A model generated the notes under the pieces. That model saw nothing but the letters and a program-made list of their open reading frames with translations, was not told the origin of the DNA and made no database searches. Source: Melghirimyces algeriensis (GTDB lineage: Bacteria; Bacillota; Bacilli; Thermoactinomycetales; DSM-45169). Taken from it: a stretch of 64,000 nt of DNA. The stretch spans positions 1 to 64,000 of the forward strand of contig NZ_FXTI01000012.1 in assembly GCF_900182565.1 (NCBI RefSeq), given 5' to 3'. The position numbers and the translations under genes were made by a program. Below, piece by piece: positions 1-8,597 of this stretch (its first letter is position 1; every line of letters starts with the position of its first letter).

Positions 1-242
1 CTTTGAGATGTTTAACTGCCCTGTGTATCCCAAACTGCGGATCACATTGTATGAGTAAATGCACATGATCGGGCATGATTTCCATACTGGAAATCGTAAC
101 TTCCAGCTCTCTTGCTTTTTCTGCGAACAGCTCTTTCAGCCGATCACTTACAGGCGAAACCAGCACTTTTCGTCGATACTTGGGACAAAAACTTGCAGTC
201 GTACACGACATTTCGATTACTTTGAACCGTTCTCAAATTCAT
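1..242 (-). CDS. tnpA: IS200-type TnpA transposase, N-terminal part, cut by window edge
   Basis: A minus-strand reading frame opens at an ATG at 242 and runs off the left edge. It reads MNLRTVQSNRNVVYDCKF and continues with CPKYRRKVL and then MPDHVHLL. The HxH pair in DHVHLL is the metal-binding HUH motif of Y1 single-strand transposases of the IS200/IS605 family. The catalytic tyrosine would lie beyond the edge. The sequence upstream (243-415) is the left end of the same element. Family assignment is seen in the sequence; whether the protein is complete cannot be judged here. Confidence 0.85.
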
Positions 243-415
243 CACCTATTGCTAATTTTACAACGAATATTATATAGATTCAATATATCTAATTAAACAG
301 GAGCAAAAAAAGAGAGCAAAAGAGGGTCAGGCTTGCGAGAGGGGTAAAAAACACCCCTCCCTCGCCTGACGCTCGCTCTCATCCCCATAGCTAAAGCTAG
401 GGGTTTTCTCGCTCG
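1..415 (-). mobile_element. IS200/IS605 element copy 1, left end and partial tnpA
   Basis: The non-coding left end (243-415) folds into two strong hairpins. One pairs GTCAGGC (326) with GCCTGAC (370) around a GCGAGAGGGG stem. The other, at about 383-403, has a CCCC/GGGG stem. Three other places in the window carry the same arrangement (about 9770-9874, 38240-38345 and 55140-55228). The outer boundary lies near 410-420, where minus-strand TTTTTTAT precedes ATCTTTGCGAG. The element sits downstream of the ABC permease gene that ends at 486. Orientation is minus; the rest is outside the window. Confidence 0.75.
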
Positions 416-485
416 CAAAGATATAAAAAATTGTTAAAATTGGCTATCCGACTCCGATTCGATTGAAACTTGTCAGCAGATACCT

Positions 486-1232
486 TTATACCTCTTGTTT
501 ACTCCATTTAAAGTATTTCACAGAAAGAAAAATCGTTACAATAGACAACATGGACAAAATGATAATTTCCTGTTGATGGACTTGGAGATGATTACCATTC
601 CATGTGCCTCTGATAAATTCAACTGCATAATATAGTGGAAGTAACTTAGCAAACACTTTTAAATAATACGGTAGTACATCTACAGGAAACGTAGCCCCGG
701 ATAAGAATATAGATATATTTAAAAAAACGGAACTAATAGCGGAAGCTGTACGCGTACTTTTTGCTAATGAGGTAAAAAACATACCCAGTGGGAAAATAGC
801 GCAAGTGGAAAGTATAACAGCAAAAACCGTTGACCAAATCTGTTTCGGAAAGGTTAGATCATAAAACAAATATCCAAATATCAACAATATAAAAATACTG
901 ATGACGAAAATAAATAATCCATGCAAAGTATGCGCAAGTAATATCATCCATGGCTCTAACGGAGAAATCCTGAATCTTCTCAATATATCCTGTTCTCTAT
1001 ATACTGTAAGTATTGTACCAAGTGTAAAAAAAGCCGTTGTTAATAAGTTAACTGCGATCCAAGCGGGAACATAGTGCTGGCTAAAGTTAACTTCTCTTAT
1101 TTCCATTGAATTATAAAAAGAACCGAATATCCACAAAAAGACAAGTGGAAATAAAAAAGTCCAAAAGACTGCTTGCTTTTCCCTGAAAAACATCTTTACT
1201 TCAATAAGGGTTAACATCCAAGTCGCTTGCAT
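486..1232 (-). CDS. ABC-2 type exporter permease
   Basis: A protein of about 248 residues with six predicted membrane helices, typical of ABC-2 permeases of two-gene drug, polysaccharide or bacteriocin exporters. A cytoplasmic N-terminus is followed by a helix around FWTFLFPLVFLWIFG, then four central helices and a last one near the C-terminus. The segment LSGATFPVDVLP before the last helices is typical of the family. I chose the ATG at 1232 because AGGAGG lies nine bases upstream; a longer frame starts at 1253. The start lies next to the stop of the upstream ATPase, so the two are a translational pair. The ATPase is broken, so this permease may have lost its energy source. Substrate unknown. 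Confidence 0.8.
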   Translation of the reverse strand: MQATWMLTLIEVKMFFREKQAVFWTFLFPLVFLWIFGSFYNSMEIREVNFSQHYVPAWIAVNLLTTAFFTLGTILTVYREQDILRRFRISPLEPWMILLAHTLHGLFIFVISIFILLIFGYLFYDLTFPKQIWSTVFAVILSTCAIFPLGMFFTSLAKSTRTASAISSVFLNISIFLSGATFPVDVLPYYLKVFAKLLPLYYAVEFIRGTWNGNHLQVHQQEIIILSMLSIVTIFLSVKYFKWSKQEV

Positions 1233-1233
1233 T

Positions 1234-2071
1234 TCAGATATCCTCCTGATCAATAGCCTTCAAATATGTATCTTCCATAGTATTGGCATTATATTTAAAA
1301 GATTGGATTTTCCAACCTTTGTTTTCTGATAAGCGAAAAATATGATAGGCAGTTTTTTGGATATTCGATGAATAAACTATATATTTATTATTTTTCTCCT
1401 CTACAATAATATTCCTATCATATTTTTTTAGAATATTTGTATTAAATTCTTCTGAAACGTACTCAATATACTGATTTTGGTTTTCATATTTCTTTAATAA
1501 GTAACTAGGAGAGTTCAAGTCAACGATGCTTCCGTTTAGAAAAATTGCTACCCGATCACAAAATGCTTCTGCTTCTTCCATTTGATGGGTGGTAATAATA
1601 ATAGTTGATCCCTTATCCCGGTATTCAAAAAGCAAATCCCATATTCTTCTTTTTGCTTCTGGATCCAGCCCTGTTGTCGGTTCGTCGAGGAAAATAATTT
1701 TGGGATTATGGAACAGAGCAATCGCTAACGTTAGTCGCTGTTTTGTTATTTTTTTCATACAATGAAGAGAATAGTTGGATTACCTCCTTCACTTTTATTT
1801 TCGGTGGCAACGATGTTTTTTGGAGTTGAACCCCAATTTTCTTTTTGATATTCCTGAAATTATGGAAAGGACAGTATCCCATAACTTTTAAATATCCGTG
1901 ATCTTTTTTTCGTAAACCTTCCAACAATTCAATTGTCGTTGTTTTCCCAGCGCCATTAGGACCTAATATCCCAAAAATCTCCCCTTCATTCACCTTAAAA
2001 CTGATATTATTTATAGCTATTTTATCTTTGTATGATTTATATAGGTTCTCCACGCTTATAATCGGCTTCAT
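1234..2071 (-). pseudogene. ABC exporter ATPase with internal deletion and frameshift
   Basis: The 5' part starts at the ATG at 2071 behind AGGGAGTG and encodes a normal Walker A, GPNGAGKTTT, then reads to LFSSLY near 1770. The 3' part in another frame resumes at KQRLTLAIALFHNPK and holds Walker B (IIFLDEPTTGLD) and the H-loop (IITTHQMEEAE). The segment between, roughly 40-50 residues with the LSGGQ signature in all relatives, is missing, and the two halves are out of frame. Loss of the signature makes ATP hydrolysis by the dimer unlikely. This is a deletion, not simply a sequencing slip, although the junction contains a run of seven A. It is the partner of the ABC-2 permease downstream. Confidence 0.85.
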
Positions 2072-2140
2072 AAACGACACTCCCTCTAAATATAAGACCC
2101 TAGAACCTATTTGGAAAATGTTATAAAACAAAAGTATTAT

Positions 2141-2600
2141 GAGTAGACACAAGATAACGGATCAACTAGAAATGATCGAACCTCTTTTGCCTGTGAAAAA
2201 AAGAACATGGGTTACCCTTCAGCCGACCTGAAGACGTTAAATGGAATCCTCTATATTTTGAAAACCGGATGTCCATGGGCAGATCTGCCATGAAAATAGG
2301 GTTCACCCACCACGTGTTGGAAGGTTGCAACAATGGGCTTGGGATCACACTTCTTTCTCAACTGGATGAACCATCGAAGATAGAGTGGAGCCAAGCTTTT
2401 CTCAATGGTAGCTTTGTACCGTCTAAAAAAAAGAATCTCATGTCGGAAAAACCAAGTCAGAAAAGGGCTCCAAAGCCATAGTAGTAATGGCAGACAGCAA
2501 TGGTTTGTCCTTGGTGTTAATATTTGCAGGCATTTCATTTGTAACAGAGATTCAAATACGACCAATAAACAAAAAGATTCAATCAAATAATCAAACTCCG
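2141..2600 (+). pseudogene. Decayed IS5-family (DDE) transposase
   Basis: Fragments of an IS5-type transposase can be read in order across several frames. First comes SRHKITDQLEMIEPLLPVKK, then LNGILYILKTGCPWADLP, then IEWSQAFLNGSFVPSKK, then GSKAIVVMADSNGLSL. These match the N-terminal domain and the first catalytic region (the D of the xDGSFV motif is replaced by N). Stops and frameshifts separate every block, so it is dead. No clean terminal inverted repeats were found. Confidence 0.7.
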
Positions 2601-2772
2601 ATTTAAGTGCTTTGGTTTGATTTCCGATTAATTCAATAACTAAGTATATTTTCAATACGTCAAAAAACTTTGGGTGAATCTTGTTGCTCACGGGAGGGAA
2701 TACGCTGAATGGTACTGTCCTTGCTTGGAAGCTCATGAAGAAACGGAAATTCGAAAATTTTCTTTTAGATGG

Positions 2773-2815
2773 TATCGGACTTTGGAGATCACGAAGTCCG
2801 ATAGGGGTTTTTTAA
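2773..2815 (+). terminator. Hairpin with T-run inside the IS graveyard
   Basis: CGGACTT pairs with AAGTCCG around a loop of about 11 bases, followed by ATAGGGG and six T. It lies between IS remnants and cannot be tied to an intact gene. Confidence 0.4.
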
Positions 2816-2839
2816 GTGAAACGACAATAGTACTCCAAT

Positions 2840-2925
2840 GAATATAAGTGCAAGTGGTCAAGGAAGCCTTGGAAGCTGGAAATAGATCGGCGGTCGCCCG
2901 CCGTTATGAGATAACAAATAAAATG
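2840..2925 (+). pseudogene. Fragment of a transposase helix-turn-helix domain
   Basis: The plus strand encodes VKEALEAGNRSAVARRYEI, the start of the N-terminal HTH found in IS3-like and related transposases, and then breaks off. Too short to assign to one family. Confidence 0.45.
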
Positions 2926-3010
2926 AACGAAAAATCGATCGTTTCATCAATCTTGCGCAACAAGTGATCTTCCGGCACCAGTTCTTCTATGGATACAAAC
3001 TCCATATTCC
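2925..3010 (-). pseudogene. N-terminal remnant of an IS1182-family transposase
   Basis: The minus strand encodes MEFVSIEELVPEDHLLRKID followed by ETIDFSFI, the characteristic N-terminus of IS1182-type transposases. The rest is absent. It abuts the plus-strand HTH fragment, so two insertion sequences were nested or recombined here. Confidence 0.6.
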
Positions 3011-3158
3011 CTTGTCGCTTCCGATGATATCCGTCCTTTGCAAATAAGTTCTCTTTATGTTATTCGACATAAAAAGACTGCTGACCTTCATACTTTGTCA
3101 GCAGTCTCAAGCTATCGTTAAAAGATAGCTTTTTTATATCACTCCCAAAGTGACACAT

Positions 3159-4178
3159 TTATGTCTGAATCTCTGACACTTTTACCAACTGTTTGCCCAG
3201 GTTTTCCCCCCGAAATAGACCAAGGAATGCCTCAGGGGTGTTTTCCAGACCTTCCACAATATTTTCGCGATACTTGATTTTCCCTTCAGCCACCCATTCG
3301 GACAAATGGGTAAGCCCTTCCTGATATCGGTTTTGGTAGTCGGAAACGATAAAACCTTGCATCTTCACACGTTTCATCAAAAGTAGCGGTTCAATACGCG
3401 GAGCGAGATCCGGTTTTTCCAGATTATAAAGGGCAATCTGACCGCAAATCACAATCCGTGCAAAATCGTTGATTCTTGCGATGACATGATCGGAGATTTC
3501 TCCACCCACATTATCAAAGTAGATATCCACCCCATCTGGGCAGGCTTCTTTGAGCGCTTGTTTTACATCCTGATTTTTGTAGTTGATCACCGCATCAAAA
3601 CCCAGTTCGCTCTTCAGAAAGCGAACTTTCTCTTCGGAACCAGCGATTCCAACGACACGGCATCCTTTCAGCTTGGCGATTTGACCCACTACCGTCCCTA
3701 CAGCACCGGCAGCACCGGAGACAACCACTGTCTCTCCTTTTTTAGGGGTTCCAATATCCAATAGTCCAAAATAAGCGGTCAACCCAGGCATCCCCAGTAC
3801 ACCAAGCGCAGTGGAAGGCGGTACCCGACTGGGGTCCACTCTTCTGAGTTCCTCCCCTTTCACCACAGAATAATCCTGCCAACCCATCATTCCCGTCACA
3901 AGATCACCTGGATGGAAGTCCGGATGTTTTGAATCCTCCACCTGTCCTACAACGCCTCCGACAATAACTTCATTCAACGGAAAGGGTGGAACATAGGATT
4001 TTGTATCATTCATTCTCCCTCGCATATAGGGGTCGACGGATAAGTAAACCGTTCGAACCAAAACTTCTCCTTGCTCCGGGACAGGTACCGGGGCTTCTGT
4101 CATTTGAAACGTACGATCATCTGGCAATCCTTCAGGCCTTTTGACAAACAAAATCTGTCGATTGGTTTTGCTGGACAT
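3159..4178 (-). CDS. NADP-dependent oxidoreductase, CurA/YfmJ-like MDR family
   Basis: A 339-residue zinc-independent medium-chain reductase. The N-terminal GroES-like domain ends near residue 130. A Rossmann domain follows with VVSGAAGAVGTVVGQIAK as the dinucleotide-binding loop. Family members reduce the alpha,beta double bond of enones and alkenals with NADPH (leukotriene B4 12-hydroxydehydrogenase, curcumin reductase). The ATG at 4178 has GGGGGA five bases upstream and is preferred over the one at 4190. The catalytic zinc cysteines of alcohol dehydrogenases are absent, as expected. It stands alone between IS debris and menC; the physiological substrate cannot be deduced. Confidence 0.85.
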   Translation of the reverse strand: MSSKTNRQILFVKRPEGLPDDRTFQMTEAPVPVPEQGEVLVRTVYLSVDPYMRGRMNDTKSYVPPFPLNEVIVGGVVGQVEDSKHPDFHPGDLVTGMMGWQDYSVVKGEELRRVDPSRVPPSTALGVLGMPGLTAYFGLLDIGTPKKGETVVVSGAAGAVGTVVGQIAKLKGCRVVGIAGSEEKVRFLKSELGFDAVINYKNQDVKQALKEACPDGVDIYFDNVGGEISDHVIARINDFARIVICGQIALYNLEKPDLAPRIEPLLLMKRVKMQGFIVSDYQNRYQEGLTHLSEWVAEGKIKYRENIVEGLENTPEAFLGLFRGENLGKQLVKVSEIQT

Positions 4179-4257
4179 GGAATCCCCCATTTGCTTTTTT
4201 ATTTCGTTACCAGAAATATATACCCATTTGGATCAATAGGTTAAACCATGTACTTTT

Positions 4258-5367
4258 TCATCGAGTAAACGTCCGTTTAGCCAGACAAATCTCCTCTACG
4301 CGTTTTCGATCCACAGCAAAACCAATCCCCGGCCGATCAAAAGAAACGTCGATCATCCCATTGTGTACCACCACTTCAGGCTGAATCAGATCCCTCTCCC
4401 AGTATCGGTTGGAAGCAGAAATATCTCCAGGAAGTACAAACCCTGCGAGAGAAGCAAGGGCAATATTGTGAGCGCGACCGATTCCCGATTCCAGCATCCC
4501 ACCACACCAAACCGGAATATTCCGCGCCTGACAATAATCATGGATGCGTTTCGCCTCGGAAAGTCCGCCTACCCGACCCACTTTCACATTTACAATTTGA
4601 CAACTCCCCATCTCCACAGCTTTCCGGACATCCTCCAACGAATGGAGGCTCTCATCCAGACAGATGGGTGTGGACAATTCCCTTTGAAGCAAGGCATGGT
4701 CTACAATATCGTCCGCTGCGAGGGGCTGTTCAATCATCAACAGCTTAAAAGAGTCCAAACGCTTTAAATGTTCCAAGTCGTTGAGGGTATAGGCAGAGTT
4801 GGCATCCACCATCAATGGGAGATCCGGAAATTCCTTGCGAATCTGTGTCAATACGTCCACATCCGCATTTGGTTTTACCTTCACTTTTATTCGACGATAT
4901 CCCTCGTCCACTCGGCGATGAATTGTCGCCATCATATCCTCCGGGGACCCTGTTCCAACCACCACTCCTGCCGCGATCCGCTTTCGGGTTCCTCCCAGCG
5001 CCTGGGCCAGTGAGATCCCCTGACGTTGGCTCCAAATATCCCAGACAGCCCCTTCCAGAGCCGCTTTCGCCATATAATGACGACGAACCGGAGCAAACCG
5101 TTCCGGCACCTCCATCGGATGTTCCAGCCGATGGTGCAATAACAGTGGAATGAGAAATTCCTCCATCACATGCCACGCGGTACCCACTGTTTCCTCGGTA
5201 TACCAGGGAGAAGAAAATGCAACACACTCTCCCCATCCAACGCTCCCCTGTTCATCTTCCGCCTCTACCAAGATGAGATCCCGATCAGTAACGGTGGTCA
5301 AGCGATTGGCAAAAGGAGTTTTCAGCGGAATACGAACATGATGTAATGTCACCTTTTGAATCATCAT
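4258..5367 (-). CDS. menC: o-Succinylbenzoate synthase
   Basis: A 369-residue enolase-superfamily enzyme that dehydrates SHCHC to o-succinylbenzoate in menaquinone synthesis. The KxK catalytic pair appears in YRRIKVKVKPNAD, the metal ligands in LMVDANSAYT and CLDESLHS, and the second catalytic lysine in VNVKVGRVGG. The protein is of the OSBS/N-acylamino acid racemase type common in Bacilli. The start overlaps the menE stop (ATGA), so the two are translationally coupled. The pathway assignment rests on this pairing, because the fold alone would also allow a racemase role. Confidence 0.92.
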   Translation of the reverse strand: MMIQKVTLHHVRIPLKTPFANRLTTVTDRDLILVEAEDEQGSVGWGECVAFSSPWYTEETVGTAWHVMEEFLIPLLLHHRLEHPMEVPERFAPVRRHYMAKAALEGAVWDIWSQRQGISLAQALGGTRKRIAAGVVVGTGSPEDMMATIHRRVDEGYRRIKVKVKPNADVDVLTQIRKEFPDLPLMVDANSAYTLNDLEHLKRLDSFKLLMIEQPLAADDIVDHALLQRELSTPICLDESLHSLEDVRKAVEMGSCQIVNVKVGRVGGLSEAKRIHDYCQARNIPVWCGGMLESGIGRAHNIALASLAGFVLPGDISASNRYWERDLIQPEVVVHNGMIDVSFDRPGIGFAVDRKRVEEICLAKRTFTR

Positions 5368-6884
5368 CTTGGATTCTCCTTTTTCGCTCCGGGAATCTGT
5401 TTCACCAGCTGTCGCCGCAGGATTTTGTTGGACGCACTTTTGGGCATCTCCTTGACCGGGTAAATGCGGATGGGCACCTTATAGCCAGCCAATCGTTTCT
5501 CACAATGACGAATTAATTCTTCTTCCTCGACCTGTTTCCCCTCTTTCCATTTCACAAATCCCACAGGAACCTGCCCCCAGGTTTCATCGGAAACCCCAAC
5601 GACTCCCGCTTCTTCCACGGCTGAATGAGAAACCAACGCCGCTTCCACTTCCGCCGGATAAATATTTTCCCCACCGGAAATAATCAAGTCACTTCTCCGG
5701 TCCAATACATACAAAAACCCTTCTTCATCCAGGTAACCAAGATCTCCGGTAAACAGCCATCCTTCCCGAATCGCCTTTTTCGTGGCATCTTCCCGCTTCC
5801 AATAACCCGAAGTCACATTGGGACCTTTCACCACGATCTCCCCTGTTTCCGAATGGGGAACTTCACGTCCTTCTTTTATAATTTTCAATTGCGAGGGAAA
5901 CAGCGGTTTTCCCGCGGACCCCAATTTACGCAGACTGTCCTCCGGGGCGAGTGTCACAATTTGGGACGCCGTCTCCGTCATTCCATATGTCTGGAATACA
6001 GGCACACCCTTTTCTTTGCACCGATCCAAAAGAGGCTTTGGAGCCGGACCTCCACCCAATAACATACAACGGAAGGATTCGGGATATTGATCCAACCCCA
6101 GCTCATCCAACATTCGTGTCAACATTGTTCCAACAACGGAAACAATGGTAACCCCTTCCTCCTGAATCGCCCGATTGGCTGCCACCGGATCAAACGATGG
6201 GTGAATCACCGCGGTCATTCCATAAATGACACTCCGCATCAGAATGGATAACCCACTCATATGAAACATCGGTACATGGACCAGCCATCGATCACAAGAA
6301 TCCAATCCCAAATTTAACGCAGAAGCCGTAGCACTCCACCAATGATTGCCCCAGGTCAATTTCACCCCTTTGGGGCGTCCAGTGGTTCCGGAAGTATACA
6401 TAATGGTGTGAAGATCCTCCAATGAAATCGGATCTACTGCTTGCTTCTCCTTCTCCGGTTTGTTGAGAAGACCTTCCCAAGAAACAAACGCTCCATTCAT
6501 CCCAGAGCATTCCTGTTGTACGGCTTTGGCTTTTTCCGTTTGTGTCCCATCATAAACCAGTAGCTTGGCACCGGAGTTTTCCAGTTGCCAGGCAATCTCT
6601 ACGGGAGCCAACCGGCTGTTCACGGGTACGATCACCGCCCCCAATCCCGTCACCGCATGAATAAGCGTAACGGTGTGGATTCCGTTTTGCATGAGAAATG
6701 CCACCCGGTCTCCCCGCTTCAGTTCATACCCGGCCAATTTTTGGGCTGTTCGTTGCACCTCATTTGCCAGTTGTTGAAACGTCCATTTCTCCTTGCCACA
6801 AATCACGGCGATCCGATCAGGTGTTAATTGGGCCCGTTTATTCAACCAGTTGGGCATCTCGGTCGCCATATGTAATGAAGACAT
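5364..6884 (-). CDS. menE: o-Succinylbenzoate-CoA ligase
   Basis: A 506-residue ANL-family acyl-CoA ligase that activates o-succinylbenzoate with ATP and CoA. The P-loop reads TIMYTSGTTGRPKGVKLTW, followed by QTYGMTETAS (A5), GWLFTGDLGY (A7) and the C-terminal lysine region SASNKILRRQL. The ATG at 6884 has GGGAAGG at good distance; an upstream TTG at 6890 would leave none. menC follows with an overlap. Unlike the usual Bacillus order, menB is not directly upstream: 3 kb of unrelated genes and an IS lie between. Confidence 0.93.
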   Translation of the reverse strand: MSSLHMATEMPNWLNKRAQLTPDRIAVICGKEKWTFQQLANEVQRTAQKLAGYELKRGDRVAFLMQNGIHTVTLIHAVTGLGAVIVPVNSRLAPVEIAWQLENSGAKLLVYDGTQTEKAKAVQQECSGMNGAFVSWEGLLNKPEKEKQAVDPISLEDLHTIMYTSGTTGRPKGVKLTWGNHWWSATASALNLGLDSCDRWLVHVPMFHMSGLSILMRSVIYGMTAVIHPSFDPVAANRAIQEEGVTIVSVVGTMLTRMLDELGLDQYPESFRCMLLGGGPAPKPLLDRCKEKGVPVFQTYGMTETASQIVTLAPEDSLRKLGSAGKPLFPSQLKIIKEGREVPHSETGEIVVKGPNVTSGYWKREDATKKAIREGWLFTGDLGYLDEEGFLYVLDRRSDLIISGGENIYPAEVEAALVSHSAVEEAGVVGVSDETWGQVPVGFVKWKEGKQVEEEELIRHCEKRLAGYKVPIRIYPVKEMPKSASNKILRRQLVKQIPGAKKENPR

Positions 6885-7003
6885 CTTCAACCTTCCCTTC
6901 CATCATCCGTTCTTCCTTCATTATACCGCTTCTTTTTCCCATGAAGGAAAATGATGAAAAAGGAAACATTGTGGAATGATACGTTTAAAAGGAGGGGTAT
7001 TTG

Positions 7004-7591
7004 ATGAAAACCCGAATCACTATCGTCTTTCTTACTGTCGCTCTTTTTCTGGGATTGGTCTCTCCTGCTTATGCCTATCCCCTGAATTACACCGTCCGCT
7101 CCGGTGATACACTCTACCAAATCGCCCGATATCATGGAGTCAGTCTCACCGACATGATTCACACCAATCCACAAATTTCAAACCCGGATATCATTTACAA
7201 AGGGCAATCCGTTTATGTTCCTGATCGTTTCGCGTCCCAAGTAAACATAAGGGTGACCTGGGAACGATCCAAAAGAGGACTTGCCCCTCTTAAAATGGAT
7301 CGTGAACTGAGCCGTGTCGCTTTCCATAAGGCAATCGACATGGCCAATCGGGGATATTTTTCTCATCATTCTCCAACGTATGGTTCTCCTTTTACCATGA
7401 TGCGAAACTATGGCATCCAGTTTACCCAGGCAGGTGAAAATATTGCCAAAGGGCAAAGAACGCCGAAAGATGTCATGTCCGGATGGATGAACAGCGCCGG
7501 CCATCGGAAAAACATACTCAACCCGGCGTTTAACACCATCGGAATCGGCTATTACAAAGGCCATTGGGTTCAAATGTTTATTAGAAAATAA
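7004..7591 (+). CDS. Secreted LysM-CAP (SCP/YkwD-like) protein
   Basis: A 195-residue exported protein. Residues 1-26 are a signal peptide ending SPAYA. A LysM domain for peptidoglycan binding follows (YTVRSGDTLYQIARYHGVSL to YKGQSVYVPD). Residues about 95-195 form a CAP domain with HHSPTYGSPF, AGENIAKG and WMNSAGHRKNILNP. CAP proteins of this kind are found in spore coats and cell envelopes; biochemical function is mostly unknown. AAAGGAGGGG precedes the ATG at 7004. It is divergent from menE and ends in a hairpin terminator that has been split by a repeat element. Confidence 0.9.
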   Translation: MKTRITIVFLTVALFLGLVSPAYAYPLNYTVRSGDTLYQIARYHGVSLTDMIHTNPQISNPDIIYKGQSVYVPDRFASQVNIRVTWERSKRGLAPLKMDRELSRVAFHKAIDMANRGYFSHHSPTYGSPFTMMRNYGIQFTQAGENIAKGQRTPKDVMSGWMNSAGHRKNILNPAFNTIGIGYYKGHWVQMFIRK

Positions 7592-7599
7592 GTAAAATC

Positions 7600-7619
7600 A
7601 ACCCACCTTCTGGGTGGGT
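7600..7619 (+). terminator. Stem-loop after the LysM-CAP gene, separated from its T-tract
   Basis: ACCCACC TTCT GGGTGGGT forms a hairpin directly after the stop codon but no T-run follows. The identical hairpin with a T-rich tail reappears at 7833-7860. The simplest reading is one terminator duplicated by insertion of the element at 7620-7832. Confidence 0.7.
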
Positions 7620-7832
7620 GAGGTTCATGACAAAGTGGGGGAGAGGGGATTTCCGTCTCCGCATCTCTTTCTTCCAGCAAAGAAGTGGAAGAAGTCCGCT
7701 TCACCCCCTCCGGTCCCAACCAGTGGACAAATATCCGCTAAACGGTTGGGACCTCCAGGGGTTCCGCTGAGTTGTCGGAAAAGGATGCTCCACCGGATAT
7801 CTCCTCCTTATTATTTTTGTCAACTATCTCAT
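7620..7832 (+). repeat. Interspersed MITE-like repeat, copy A
   Basis: A 213 bp non-coding element closely similar to the reverse complement of 25168-25392 and, without its central hairpin, to 56853-56997. It starts GAGGTTCATGACAAAG and ends near TTTTTGTCA plus about ten bases. The ends form imperfect inverted repeats (TGACAAAG and GGGGATTTCCG, answered by CGGATATC and TTTGTCA). A central hairpin pairs TCCCAACC with GGTTGGGA. A 17 bp direct repeat of local sequence (7603-7619 and 7833-7849) bounds it. Confidence 0.75.
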
Positions 7833-7860
7833 CCACCTTCTGGGTGGGTTTTCTCTTTTT
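7833..7860 (+). terminator. Rho-independent terminator of the LysM-CAP gene
   Basis: CCACC TTCT GGGTGG stem followed by a T-rich tail (TTTTCTCTTTTT). It is the second copy of the hairpin at 7600 and carries the original tail. Confidence 0.75.
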
Positions 7861-7930
7861 AGGGAAGAAGCCATTTTTCAATGATGGAACATCCCACCTT
7901 GCTACCGTTAAAGAAAACAGATAGACTGAA

Positions 7931-7946
7931 CCTAACGAACGTTAGG
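7931..7946 (+). promoter_or_regulatory. TetR-type operator
   Basis: CCTAAC GAAC GTTAGG is a perfect inverted repeat lying immediately upstream of the ribosome site and GTG start of the TetR gene. Its position suggests autoregulation of the tetR-smr pair. Confidence 0.7.
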
Positions 7947-7952
7947 TAGGGG

Positions 7953-8597
7953 GTGGAACCGATCTCAGCGGAAACGATTCAAAAAGCAGCGATGCAATTG
8001 TTTTCACAACAGGGATATGAGGGGACCTCTCTTGCGCAGATCGCCAAGCAGGTGGGGATTAAGAAACCTTCCATCTATGCGCATTTTTCCGGAAAAGCCG
8101 ATCTATTTCTGCACGTATTTGATCAAGTCCTTCACCATCAGCAAATATACACCAAGCAGTGGATCGAACAGTCACAACATCAAACCGTTCAAAAGCGGCT
8201 GTACCAAATCCTATTCAGTGCGTGCCAATACTTTTTGGAACATGAGCAGGAAACAGCTTTTTTAAAGCGAGCGATGTTGTTTCCGCCTCCTTCTTTGAAG
8301 GATTCCCTTCGTACTCAGTTCCTTAAGTGGGAGCAATCGATCTCTTCCCTTTTGTCTTCCCTTTTTGAAGAAGGCATCCAAAAGCGAGAGATTCAACCAC
8401 TGGACATTGAGAATCTCTTGTCATCTTACTATTGTTTGCTGGATGGCTCGTTTATCCAACTCCATTATTACGGTCGAAAAGGTTTTGAAACCCGGTTGGA
8501 CCAAGTGTGGAAACTATTCTGGGCGGGGATCGCCTTTAAAGACCAAGGAGGTGCAGAAGATGGCTTGGGTGATTCTGGTGATCGCCGGAATCTTTGA
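7953..8597 (+). CDS. TetR/AcrR-family transcriptional repressor
   Basis: A 214-residue regulator. The N-terminal HTH is clear (LFSQQGYEGTSLAQIAKQVG and IKKPSIYAHFSGKADLF). The remainder is an all-helical ligand-binding domain that cannot be assigned a ligand. It starts with GTG just after a perfect 16 bp palindrome, its probable operator. The 3' end overlaps the SMR gene by 38 bases, so repressor and pump are one transcript, and efflux substrates are likely inducers. Confidence 0.9.
   Translation: MEPISAETIQKAAMQLFSQQGYEGTSLAQIAKQVGIKKPSIYAHFSGKADLFLHVFDQVLHHQQIYTKQWIEQSQHQTVQKRLYQILFSACQYFLEHEQETAFLKRAMLFPPPSLKDSLRTQFLKWEQSISSLLSSLFEEGIQKREIQPLDIENLLSSYYCLLDGSFIQLHYYGRKGFETRLDQVWKLFWAGIAFKDQGGAEDGLGDSGDRRNL

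Noticed and set aside
1700..1790. Programmed frameshift in the ABC ATPase at a run of A
   Set aside because: A slip would not restore the missing LSGGQ region; about 45 residues are absent from the DNA itself.
7620..7860. T-box or other riboswitch for repeat copy A
   Set aside because: No T-box sequence or specifier, and the same element occurs antisense or between unrelated genes elsewhere.
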